A stretch of 6,638 bases of DNA from JBJHBY01 sp050485745 (GTDB lineage: Bacteria > Pseudomonadota > Gammaproteobacteria > Pseudomonadales > CAMLJR01). The notes beneath the pieces were generated by a model that saw only the letters and a list, made by a program, of their open reading frames with translations, had not been told where the DNA came from and did not search any database. Below are positions 1-6,483 of this stretch, piece by piece. How positions within the stretch are numbered: the stretch's first letter is position 1; the number at the start of each line of letters is the position of its first letter. The translations under genes and the position numbers were made by a program. Location of the stretch: the NCBI GenBank assembly GCA_050485745.1, contig JBJHBY010000201.1, forward strand, positions 1-6,638. The letters are read 5' to 3'.

Positions 1-3000
1 GAGACAGCACCATGTCGATGCCGCTGAAGGTGAGGCCACTGACCACGAGCGCGCGCTCACCCAGCAACTGCCAGTCGCCACTGGCCGGCGCACCGCTGAG
101 CTGGTTGCCGTCGCCACTGGCCTGGACCTGTTGCCAGGCACTGAACAGGATATCCGCCACCTGCAGCGAACCACTTTCCGCACCCAGTTGCAGGTTGGCA
201 CCACCAGCGGGGAGCAACAGCAGATTGCTGCCGGCATTGCCCTCGACCCGGTCGATACCACTGAAGGTCAGGCCGGCGGCCTCCAGTTGGCGACTGCCGG
301 TCACCGTCACCGTATCGTCGACGGGGCGGCCCAGCAAGGTGTTGTCACCCGCGCCAGCGGCAACGCTGTTCAACTCGTTGAACACGATGCCGCGGTAACG
401 CAGGCTGCGCTCACCCAGCAGTTCGAACAGATCATCGGCCGCACTGCCCAGCAACTGGTCGGCGCTGGAGGCGGTACCGGCATCGACCTGCTCGATACCG
501 TCGAAGATCATGCCCAGCACCAGCAACTGGCTCAGGTCCGAAACACTGAATACGTCGTTCTGGATACGACCGACCACCGTGTCCGTCCCCGCGCCGGCGA
601 GGATCTGATCAATGGCCTCGAAGCGTGTCCCCGCGACGTCAAAGCTGCGCTCGTCGACCAGTGTGTAGGTATCACCGGCGTCACTGCCGATCACCCGGTT
701 GCCCGCGCCCTGGGCCTGCACCCGGCCCAGGCCGCTGAATTCGAGGCCGAGATAAACCATGCCACCACTGGCAAGGAGAACGAAATCATCCGCGCCGGCG
801 CTGCCCAGCAAGGTATCACCGGCGGCGGCCTGGACCTGGGCAATGCCCTCGAAATCCATGTTGCGCAGCAGCACCCGGCCCGCGTCCAGGCTGAGCGTAT
901 CGCTGCCACTGGTGACGAGCTGGTTGGCCGTGCCGCCGCCGACAATGCTTTCGGCACCATCAAAGCGAACATCCAGCACACGCAGGCTGCCATCCCCGAG
1001 CACTGTGAAGACGTCCACCTGGGCGCGCCCCAGCACGGTACTGCCGGAGGCCAGCTCCACCTGATCAAGGGCCGAGAATTGCAGATCCGCGACCTGCAAT
1101 TCACGCGTCGCACTGAGCTGGAAGGCCAGCGCGCCACTGTCCATCAGGGTATTGCTGCCATCACCGCCATCAACCCGGTCGATCTGGCGGAACAGGATGT
1201 CGCGATACTGCAACTCCCCCGATGCCCCGGTGAGACGAAACACATCGTCTCCGGCACCGCCCTGGAGCAGATCGTCGCTGTCCGCTCCAGCGAGGACTTC
1301 CGCGATGTCGTCAAACAGCAGGCCAGCCACATCGAGACGACCATCGCCATCGACACGATAGGTCTCGTCCGCGGCGCTGCCCAGCACCACGCCGTCGACC
1401 GTACTGACCAGGCCCGGCGCCTGGAACAGCAGCCCCTGGTACAGCAGCTCGCCGGCGCTGCCGGTCAGGCTGAAGCTCTCGCCAGCCACATTGCTGAGCA
1501 AGGTGCCGCCCGCGGCGTCGACGCTGCCCAACCCGCTGAAAACCAGGTCCCTGCTCAGCACGTTACCGCCACTGACGGTGAAGGTGTCACTGCCGCTACC
1601 GGTCAGGCTGTTGCTGCCGGCACCGCCCTGGACCTGCGTCAGGTTCGCAAAAGTCGTGCCGCGCGCGACCACTTCCCCGGACGCGCCAGTGAGGCTGAAG
1701 TGATCACCCGCGTCGGTGCCCTGCAGACTGTTGACGCCACCCTGGGCGTCCACCTGCTGGATGTTGCTGAAGTCGATATCCAGCGCACTGAAGCGCTGGC
1801 TGCCCACCTGCAGTACGAAATGGTCACTGTCGGCGGTACCGAGCACGAGGTTGTCGCCGGCACCTCCGTCGATGCGATCGATCTGCCGGAAGCGGATGCC
1901 GCGATGATCCAGCTCGCCACTGCCCACCAGCTGGAAGCTGTCATTGCCGGCGCCGCCCTGCAGCAGATCATCGCTGCCGGCCCCGGCCCACACTTCCGCG
2001 ACATCACTGAACAGCATCGCGGCCACACCCAGGCGGCCATCGCCATCCACGATATAGGTCTCATCCGCAGCGCTGCCCTGCACCACGCCGGAGACCGTCT
2101 CCACCGCGGAAAGGTCGCTGAATGCCAGACCCCGGTGCTGCAACTCGCCGGCGTTGCCGGTGAGGGCAAAGCTGCCGCCGTCCTGCGCACTGATCAGGGT
2201 TCCACCCGCGGCGGCCACACTGTCGAGCCCGGTAAAGGCCAATCCGGAGACGCTGAGTGCCGAGGCACCGGTGACGTCAAAGGTCTCACCCCCGAACCCG
2301 GCGAGGCTGTTGCTGCCGACGCCACCCTGGACCTCTGAAAGGCCGGAAAAGTTGATCCCGCGCACCAGCACATCGCCCGCCTGACTGGTCAGGGCGAATG
2401 CATCACCCAGTGCCGTCCCGGTAAGGCTGTTGTTGCCACCCTGGGCATCCACCTGCTGGATGTTACTGAAGGCAATGCCCAGCCAGGACAGCTGATTGCT
2501 GCCGGTGCCGAGCAGAAAACTGTCATCGCCGGCACTGCCGTAGAGCCGGTTGCTGCCACTACCGCCATCGACACTCATGCTGCCGCCACCTAGTGGCGCG
2601 CTGACCCGGTAGTGGTCGTTGCCGCCGGCCCCGGTGACACTGATGCTGCCGCTGCTGTTGAGGCTGCCCAGCACGTTGTTGCTGTTGCGGTCGCCGCGGC
2701 CGGTGAAGATGGCGATATTGCCACTGCCAGCGTCGATGCTGCCGGTGTTGTCCAGATCGATCCCGCGCAGGGTGATGGCACCCCCGCCACTGAGCAGGCT
2801 GCCCGCCAGCTGCAGGTTGCCCGCTGTGCCCAGGTTCTCGTTGGCGTCGAGCACGATGCTGCCGCCACCGCTGCTCACCAGGCTGCCCTCGCCAAACACG
2901 ATGTGCCGGTCCGCGCGAAAAACGAGGTCGACGCTGGCACTGCCGTCGGTCAGGTCGGCGATCTGCACGTCGTCGAGCAACAGGATATCCTGATTGGCAC

Positions 3001-4582
3001 GCAGGGTCAGGGCGTGGCCATCGCCCACGTGCAGGTCGATGTCGGACTCGATGGTGATGGTGCCGGCGCCAGCACCGCTGGCCCCCTGGTTGGCGGTCTG
3101 GACGGTGACGTTGCCCTGCTCCAGGGCATCGAGCAGGGATTCGATACTGAGGAAGGACGTCGCCACCCCGGTGCCCGGCCGGAACGGATCGCCGTCACCG
3201 CCAATGTCGGTGCTGCCGCTACCGATGGTGATGTCCGCCGGGTCGACCAGGTAAAGCCCCCCGGCGCCGGCACTGGCACCGACATCTACACGCCCGGCCG
3301 CGAACAGTTGCTCGGCTCCGGAGGTCTCGACGCGGCCTCCATCGCCACTTTCGGCACCGCCCCGCGCCTCGATCCGGCCCAGAAACCGGGTGAGCCCATC
3401 GGACCACACCACCACTTCACCACCATCGCCATTGCCGGTGGCACTGGCGTCGAGCCGTGCGCCGGCGGCGACATGGCTGATGCGGGGGTTTTCGATATCG
3501 GGGTCCTGCCCCTGCCAGCCGCCGCCGACGTGGATGCCGCCACCACCGTCGCGCCCGGAGGCATCAAGCCGAGTCTGATCGAGCAGGGCGACGCGCTCGC
3601 CACTGACGCGAATCGTGCCACCGACACCCTCGGCGGCCGCGACGTTGACCTCACCATCGATGATCACCGTGTCACCGCGCACCGCGACCTGACCGCCCGA
3701 ACCGGCTTCCGCGCCGGCGTCGAGGGTGCCACTGCTGGCCACTTCGCCGCCGCGACCGCTGAGACGGATCACGCCGCCGGAGGTATCGATGCCCCGGGCC
3801 TGGACGATGCCTTCGTTGTTGACCGCCCGGGTGAAGACGTCTTCAGCAACCGCGGCGTCGAGCAGCACCTCACGTCCGCGCAGGCCGCCGCTGTTGTGGA
3901 CCGCACTGTCGGCACCCTGCAGATTGTCCAGCACGGCCTGTTCGACGCGAATGCCGATACGGCGGTCGGCATCGAAGGTCAGCACCGCGGCATCCGCCGC
4001 CGCCAGTTGCACCAGGTCCGCGGCGATCAGTGCCTGCGGCCCTTCATTGCCCACCTGGCGGCCGAGCAGCACGGCGTTGCTGGAGGCCTGAATCAGCCCG
4101 CGATTGATGACGAAGCCGGCGTGATCGGGATCCGCGAGAAAACGCCACTCGCCCTGCATGAAATCCTCGACAGCAAGGTTGAGCCCGCTGGCCACCAGGC
4201 CACCGACGTTTACCGTCGCACTCTCGGAAAACAGGATACCGCGGCTGTTGACCAGCACCACATAGCCGTTGGCGTCGATGCGCCCGAGAATCTGGCTGGG
4301 GTTGTTGCCGAGAACCTGGTTGAGGGCGATGGACTGTGAAGAGGGCTGCAGGAACTGTACGCGCTCATCGGCGGCAATATCGAAGCTCTGCCAGTTGATC
4401 GCCAGCCGCTCCGTCTGCTGCTGAATGGTCGTGGTCTGACCCTGTTGATGAATGCTGCCATTGCCTCCGACAATCTGCCCGCCCTGTGGCGCCGCGTATG
4501 CGGCCCCCGCCAGCAGCGCCAGCACCACCGCCAGAGGGCGTCGTGCGAACGGAGCGGCGCACAGGCCTTTGTGCATATTCAT
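1..4582 (-). CDS. Giant TpsA exoprotein (filamentous haemagglutinin-like), C-terminus beyond the window
   Basis: The frame is open for 1527 codons and runs off the window, so the full protein is larger. It is the secreted substrate of the adjacent TpsB. Order: signal peptide 1-30 (K5, R14, R15; hydrophobic core; AYA|APQ); TPS domain about 31-150; beta-helix region about 150-670; 22 repeats of about 39 residues, 671-1524; then the start of another. The central region shows the signature of large TPS exoproteins: VNNEGIVQARGI (254-265), GGGGIHVGGGWQG (346-358), NGDGGEVVVWSDGLTRFLG (384-402), ARGGAESGDGGRVETSG (406-422) and LYLVDPADITI (443-453). This group is generally regarded as surface or released beta-helical adhesins, but no specific ligand or toxin domain is visible. 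RGD occurs at 302-304 and 629-631. After the signal peptide I find no lysine and no cysteine. The TPS domain has NSRG (112-115) where NPNG is usual. Translation starts at an ATGA overlap. I am sure of the family; the adhesive role is inferred. Confidence 0.93.
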   Translation of the reverse strand, partial: MNMHKGLCAAPFARRPLAVVLALLAGAAYAAPQGGQIVGGNGSIHQQGQTTTIQQQTERLAINWQSFDIAADERVQFLQPSSQSIALNQVLGNNPSQILGRIDANGYVVLVNSRGILFSESATVNVGGLVASGLNLAVEDFMQGEWRFLADPDHAGFVINRGLIQASSNAVLLGRQVGNEGPQALIAADLVQLAAADAAVLTFDADRRIGIRVEQAVLDNLQGADSAVHNSGGLRGREVLLDAAVAEDVFTRAVNNEGIVQARGIDTSGGVIRLSGRGGEVASSGTLDAGAEAGSGGQVAVRGDTVIIDGEVNVAAAEGVGGTIRVSGERVALLDQTRLDASGRDGGGGIHVGGGWQGQDPDIENPRISHVAAGARLDASATGNGDGGEVVVWSDGLTRFLGRIEARGGAESGDGGRVETSGAEQLFAAGRVDVGASAGAGGLYLVDPADITIGSGSTDIGGDGDPFRPGTGVATSFLSIESLLDALEQGNVTVQTANQGASGAGAGTITIESDIDLHVGDGHALTLRANQDILLLDDVQIADLTDGSASVDLVFRADRHIVFGEGSLVSSGGGSIVLDANENLGTAGNLQLAGSLLSGGGAITLRGIDLDNTGSIDAGSGNIAIFTGRGDRNSNNVLGSLNSSGSISVTGAGGNDHYRVSAPLGGGSMSVDGGSGSNRLYGSAGDDSFLLGTGSNQLSWLGIAFSNIQQVDAQGGNNSLTGTALGDAFALTSQAGDVLVRGINFSGLSEVQGGVGSNSLAGFGGETFDVTGASALSVSGLAFTGLDSVAAAGGTLISAQDGGSFALTGNAGELQHRGLAFSDLSAVETVSGVVQGSAADETYIVDGDGRLGVAAMLFSDVAEVWAGAGSDDLLQGGAGNDSFQLVGSGELDHRGIRFRQIDRIDGGAGDNLVLGTADSDHFVLQVGSQRFSALDIDFSNIQQVDAQGGVNSLQGTDAGDHFSLTGASGEVVARGTTFANLTQVQGGAGSNSLTGSGSDTFTVSGGNVLSRDLVFSGLGSVDAAGGTLLSNVAGESFSLTGSAGELLYQGLLFQAPGLVSTVDGVVLGSAADETYRVDGDGRLDVAGLLFDDIAEVLAGADSDDLLQGGAGDDVFRLTGASGELQYRDILFRQIDRVDGGDGSNTLMDSGALAFQLSATRELQVADLQFSALDQVELASGSTVLGRAQVDVFTVLGDGSLRVLDVRFDGAESIVGGGTANQLVTSGSDTLSLDAGRVLLRNMDFEGIAQVQAAAGDTLLGSAGADDFVLLASGGMVYLGLEFSGLGRVQAQGAGNRVIGSDAGDTYTLVDERSFDVAGTRFEAIDQILAGAGTDTVVGRIQNDVFSVSDLSQLLVLGMIFDGIEQVDAGTASSADQLLGSAADDLFELLGERSLRYRGIVFNELNSVAAGAGDNTLLGRPVDDTVTVTGSRQLEAAGLTFSGIDRVEGNAGSNLLLLPAGGANLQLGAESGSLQVADILFSAWQQVQASGDGNQLSGAPASGDWQLLGERALVVSGLTFSGIDMVLS
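1175..1873 (-). repeat. Six-repeat block B (699 bp), second copy of a tandem duplication
   Basis: TpsA residues 904-1136, directly abutting block A and of identical length (233 residues; units of 40, 40, 37, 38, 37 and 41). Hand alignment gives about 142 identities over about 232 aligned residues, near 61%. The fifth and sixth units are the most alike (28/37 and 30/40). The +strand string ccaccctgggc occurs at 2436 and again at 1737, 699 bp apart. The two internal one-residue indels cancel out. The next unit (from 1137) again starts with VDGG after FRQIDR, as if a third, decayed copy began there. Confidence 0.85.
1874..2572 (-). repeat. Six-repeat block A (699 bp), first copy of a tandem duplication
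   Basis: TpsA residues 671-903, made of six units of 40, 40, 38, 38, 37 and 40 residues. Each unit matches the same-numbered unit of block B better than its own neighbours. Marker segments are FSNIQQVDAQGG (705-716), VQGG-GSNSL (751-760), GSAADETY (836-843), VDGDGRL (845-851), LLQGGAGNDSF (873-883) and FRQIDR (898-903). Confidence 0.85.
2573..4132 (-). other. Large-exoprotein beta-helix region of TpsA
   Basis: Residues 151-670. Irregular short beta-strand repeats rich in G, D, N, S, V and I suggest a right-handed beta helix. Residues 346-453 match the conserved block of giant TPS exoproteins (GGG-HVGG, DGGEVVVWSDG, ARGG, SGDGG, DPADITI). A second segment follows: SLLDALEQGNVTVQTANQG (482-500), TITIESDIDL (508-517), ALTLRANQDILLLDDVQIAD (524-543). 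Residues 555-670 contain glycine-rich rungs leading to ISVTGAGGNDHYRV (647-660), where the regular repeats begin. No catalytic motif is visible. Confidence 0.75.
4133..4492 (-). other. TPS secretion domain of TpsA (haemagglutination-activity domain)
   Basis: Residues 31-150 of TpsA form the N-terminal beta-helical cap that TpsB POTRA domains recognise and that starts folding outside the cell. Recognisable elements in order: GGQIVGGNGSI (34-44), the INWQSFDI core (62-69), VQFLQPSSQSIALNQVLGNN (75-94), PSQILGRIDANGYVVLVN (95-112) and ATVNVGGLVASGLNL (122-136). The usual motif after the LVN strand is NPNGI; here N112 is followed by S113, R114, G115 and I116, so the proline and second asparagine are replaced. 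The domain is otherwise standard, so I expect it to be functional. Confidence 0.9.
4493..4582 (-). other. TpsA signal peptide
   Basis: Residues 1-30: a basic n-region (K5, R14, R15), a hydrophobic core (LAVVLALLAGAA) and an AYA|APQ cleavage site. It lacks the long extended n-region found in some very large TpsA proteins. C8, the only cysteine in the visible protein, is removed with it, as is K5, the only lysine. Confidence 0.85.
4579..4582 (-). other. ATGA stop/start overlap, TpsB to TpsA
   Basis: The TpsA start ATG (4582-4580) overlaps the TpsB stop TGA (4581-4579) in a minus-strand ATGA. Ribosomes finishing the transporter can restart on the exoprotein, which would tie their synthesis together. 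This is the second such junction in the operon. Confidence 0.9.
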
Positions 4583-6483
4583 GGCATCACCCACGTGAAG
4601 TCGAGATACGTCTGCAGGCTTTTCACCCGGTCGCCCACCCCCGGCACCGAGGAACGATTGGTCACCGGCCGCGCGAAACTGGCCTGGACATTGAAGCGCT
4701 CGTCCCAGCCAAACTTGAACAGCAGGCCAGCGCCGGCAAAATGGGCCCAGCTGTCGCTCACGCCGGATTCAAAACTGTTCTGGATACCATAGGCACCATC
4801 AATGAACAGTGCAGTCTGCCAGACATCGTTGAAGCGGTACCCCCAGGGCAGCTCGACATTCCAGCCGGATGGCATCGGCAGATACCACTCCGCGGCAAGA
4901 AACGCGCCGCTGTCGACGGAGAAATCGCTGACAGAAAACGCTCGCACCGTTTGCGCGCCACCCAGGGACATCTGCTCGAAGGCTGGCAGTGCACTGTTAC
5001 TGTGGATCATGCGGCTGCGCAGCAGCAGGCGCGTCTCGTAATCCGTCCACGGCAGGTTGAGAAACATCAGGCTGGCGGTATCGAGGGCAATCCTGTAATA
5101 GCGGTCATCCCGGCCCGGTGCGACGTCGCTGACGAAGTCACCATACTGAAGACTCAGCACACCGAGATGAATCATGCGCAGGCGCTCGCTGAGCACATCC
5201 CCGCTGATACTGAATTCCGCGGCGCGCACGTGCTCTTCCGGGTAGGGCAGGCTGACGGCCGCATCCATGCTGGATTTCTTGTCACTGAGATCCAGCCCCA
5301 GCGCCAGGTTTGACAGGCGCCCGCGCCGCAACTGGTGACGCACTCCGATCTCGGCGCTGCGATTGCTGCCGGATATATCCAGCAGCTGCAGCTCGGGGCT
5401 GCGATCATCCAGGCTGAAATCGTTGTAGTCATAGGAGAACTGCAAACGGGTCGCGGGGCCCGCAATGGGCAGGCTGTAGCGGATGACACCAAGGCGTGAA
5501 TTGACCGGCGCGCGGGATTGCAGATAGCCGATGCTGAGCTCATCACCGATACCGGTCGGATTGAGCATGTCCAGGGTGAGGAAACCGCGCTCGTCACCGG
5601 TGAAGCGTGAGCCGTAATTGTCCCCGCGCAGGGTCATGCGCCAGCGCCGCTCATCACGCACCTGCAGATTGAGCCGGGTCTGGCCCGGCACATCCCCGGG
5701 GCTGAAGAAGCCGTAGACATCCAGGCCGGGATAATCGTTGAGCAGATACAGGGCCTGCTCAACGCTGCCTCCATGCACCGCCTCGCCCAGTTGCCCGTCG
5801 AGTACCGCGGCCAGGCGCCGTGGCTTGTAGCGCTGCGCCCCCTCGACGGTCACCTCACCGAGCTCGCCGCGCAGCACCGCCAGAGTCACCACGCCATCCC
5901 GCACCTCCTGCTCCGGGATATAAGCGCGCGCCAGAATCAGGCCACGCTCGCGATAGAAGCGGGTCACCTGGGCGGCAATGTCCTCCAGCTCACTGTAGGA
6001 GAGACCCCGTTCGCGTTTCTGCCGCTGCAGTGTGGCCACCAGGCTTTGCAGTGCATTGGCGTCCAGCGCCTCCGGCCGATCGAACCCGCCCAGCGCCTCC
6101 AGCCTGGCACCCAGTTCCTCCAGCTCCGACTGGGTAAACCCGCCACTCACGACCTCGTCCTCACGGGCGTAACGGCGACGCAGAGACTCCGTCAGCTCAC
6201 GCACGGCGGCGGCATCGATGCCGTAGCGCGGGTACTCGGGCAGGCTCTCGAACTCGATGGCCCGCACCGGGATGCGGATGTCCTGCACGCGCTCAACCAC
6301 GGCGGGAATGGTCTGGCTCGGCAGTGGCGCGGCACCGGTCCGCTCCCGGTAACGCTCTTCCAGAGCGGGATCCGGGCGCGGCAGGTCCGCTCCGGCCAGA
6401 GCGGGAGCCGCCGGCAACTGAGCCGCCAGGGCGGCGACGACACAAGCCCCCAGGATCCGGCACCGTGCCGGCACGAGGCTCAT
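4579..6483 (-). CDS. TpsB/FhaC/ShlB-family two-partner secretion transporter (outer membrane)
   Basis: This is the complete 634-aa outer-membrane pore that exports the TpsA protein encoded next to it. Residues 1-30 form a Sec signal peptide with probable cleavage at ALA|GADLP; the only cysteines (C8, C14) are in it. Residues about 34-60 fit the plug helix and linker of FhaC-like proteins. POTRA 1 spans about 70-205 and ends in the family hallmark RERGLILARAYIPEQEVRDG (178-197); POTRA 2 spans about 206-281. The rest is a beta barrel with alternating aromatic strands. Loop-6 motif: LGGAQTVRAF (507-516), with the key arginine at R514 but alanine where VRGY/F normally has glycine. The partner strand motif FIDGAYG (560-566) keeps the aspartate D562 expected to pair with that arginine. 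The usual size is about 550-590 aa; the excess lies mostly in POTRA 1, where about 60 extra, mainly helical-looking residues separate the first strand (VRAIEF, 73-78) from the hallmark. The protein ends TWVMP rather than in the usual terminal aromatic residue. The start is supported by a strong ribosome binding site. Confidence 0.95.
   Translation of the reverse strand: MSLVPARCRILGACVVAALAAQLPAAPALAGADLPRPDPALEERYRERTGAAPLPSQTIPAVVERVQDIRIPVRAIEFESLPEYPRYGIDAAAVRELTESLRRRYAREDEVVSGGFTQSELEELGARLEALGGFDRPEALDANALQSLVATLQRQKRERGLSYSELEDIAAQVTRFYRERGLILARAYIPEQEVRDGVVTLAVLRGELGEVTVEGAQRYKPRRLAAVLDGQLGEAVHGGSVEQALYLLNDYPGLDVYGFFSPGDVPGQTRLNLQVRDERRWRMTLRGDNYGSRFTGDERGFLTLDMLNPTGIGDELSIGYLQSRAPVNSRLGVIRYSLPIAGPATRLQFSYDYNDFSLDDRSPELQLLDISGSNRSAEIGVRHQLRRGRLSNLALGLDLSDKKSSMDAAVSLPYPEEHVRAAEFSISGDVLSERLRMIHLGVLSLQYGDFVSDVAPGRDDRYYRIALDTASLMFLNLPWTDYETRLLLRSRMIHSNSALPAFEQMSLGGAQTVRAFSVSDFSVDSGAFLAAEWYLPMPSGWNVELPWGYRFNDVWQTALFIDGAYGIQNSFESGVSDSWAHFAGAGLLFKFGWDERFNVQASFARPVTNRSSVPGVGDRVKSLQTYLDFTWVMP
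4587..4592 (-). promoter_or_regulatory. Weak ribosome binding site of the TpsA gene
   Basis: The minus strand reads GGGTGA, then four bases, then the ATG at 4582-4580. It is a poor Shine-Dalgarno match compared with the one before TpsB, so initiation probably relies on coupling at the ATGA overlap. A second in-frame ATG two codons later (4576-4574) is an alternative start and would not change the signal peptide materially. Confidence 0.4.
6480..6483 (-). other. ATGA stop/start overlap, upstream gene to TpsB
   Basis: The minus-strand tetranucleotide ATGA contains the TpsB start (6483-6481) and the TGA stop of the upstream frame (6482-6480). Such 4-bp overlaps are typical of translationally coupled genes in one operon; the coupling itself is inferred. 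Confidence 0.85.

Larger units (their letters stand above)
11..2572 (-). repeat. Array of 22 complete ~39-residue repeats in TpsA
   Basis: Units of 37-41 residues start at TpsA residues 671, 711, 751, 789, 827, 864, 904, 944, 984, 1021, 1059, 1096, 1137, 1175, 1213, 1250, 1288, 1327, 1366, 1407, 1446 and 1486; the last complete unit ends at 1524 and another begins before the window edge. Each unit has four parts: a first turn V-x-G-G-x-G-x-N-x-L; a second turn G-S-A-x-x-D-x-F-x-L; a strand around T-G-x-x-G-E-L; and a closing strand R-G-I-x-F-S-x-I-x-x. The second-turn aspartate and the F before S are the most constant positions. The unit length is about twice 19 residues, the coil size of FHA-type beta helices, so one unit probably makes two rungs. 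Similar 'FsGI / GGaGdDtF' repeats are known from other large bacterial surface proteins. Units were aligned by eye. Confidence 0.88.

Noticed and set aside
131..2338. Plus-strand open frame of 735 codons (TTG start), with a second of 575 codons at 2612-4339 (GTG start)
   Set aside because: Both are in exact codon-to-codon antisense register with TpsA, where stops arise only opposite TTA, CTA or TCA codons, which are rare in this GC-rich gene. They start with non-ATG codons, show no family features and only mirror the repeats; the minus-strand frame carries a signal peptide, TPS domain and conserved motifs.
866..2572. RTX toxin or type I secretion substrate
   Set aside because: Only two full GGxGxDxUx nonapeptides occur, never in contiguous tandem, and the protein has an N-terminal Sec signal and TPS domain with a TpsB gene next to it. 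The resemblance is kept only as a repeat-level observation.
1..4582. Contact-dependent inhibition (CdiA-type) toxin
   Set aside because: CdiA hallmarks and a toxin tip would be at the C-terminus, which is outside the window. The visible middle region matches large adhesin-type exoproteins and not CdiA-type FHA repeats, and no immunity gene is visible.
6464..6475. 12-bp perfect palindrome CGTGCCGGCACG just inside the TpsB gene
   Set aside because: It lies in codons 3-7 of a convincing coding frame; the hairpin would have only four base pairs and a four-base loop, and such GC palindromes are expected by chance here. No evidence of an operator.
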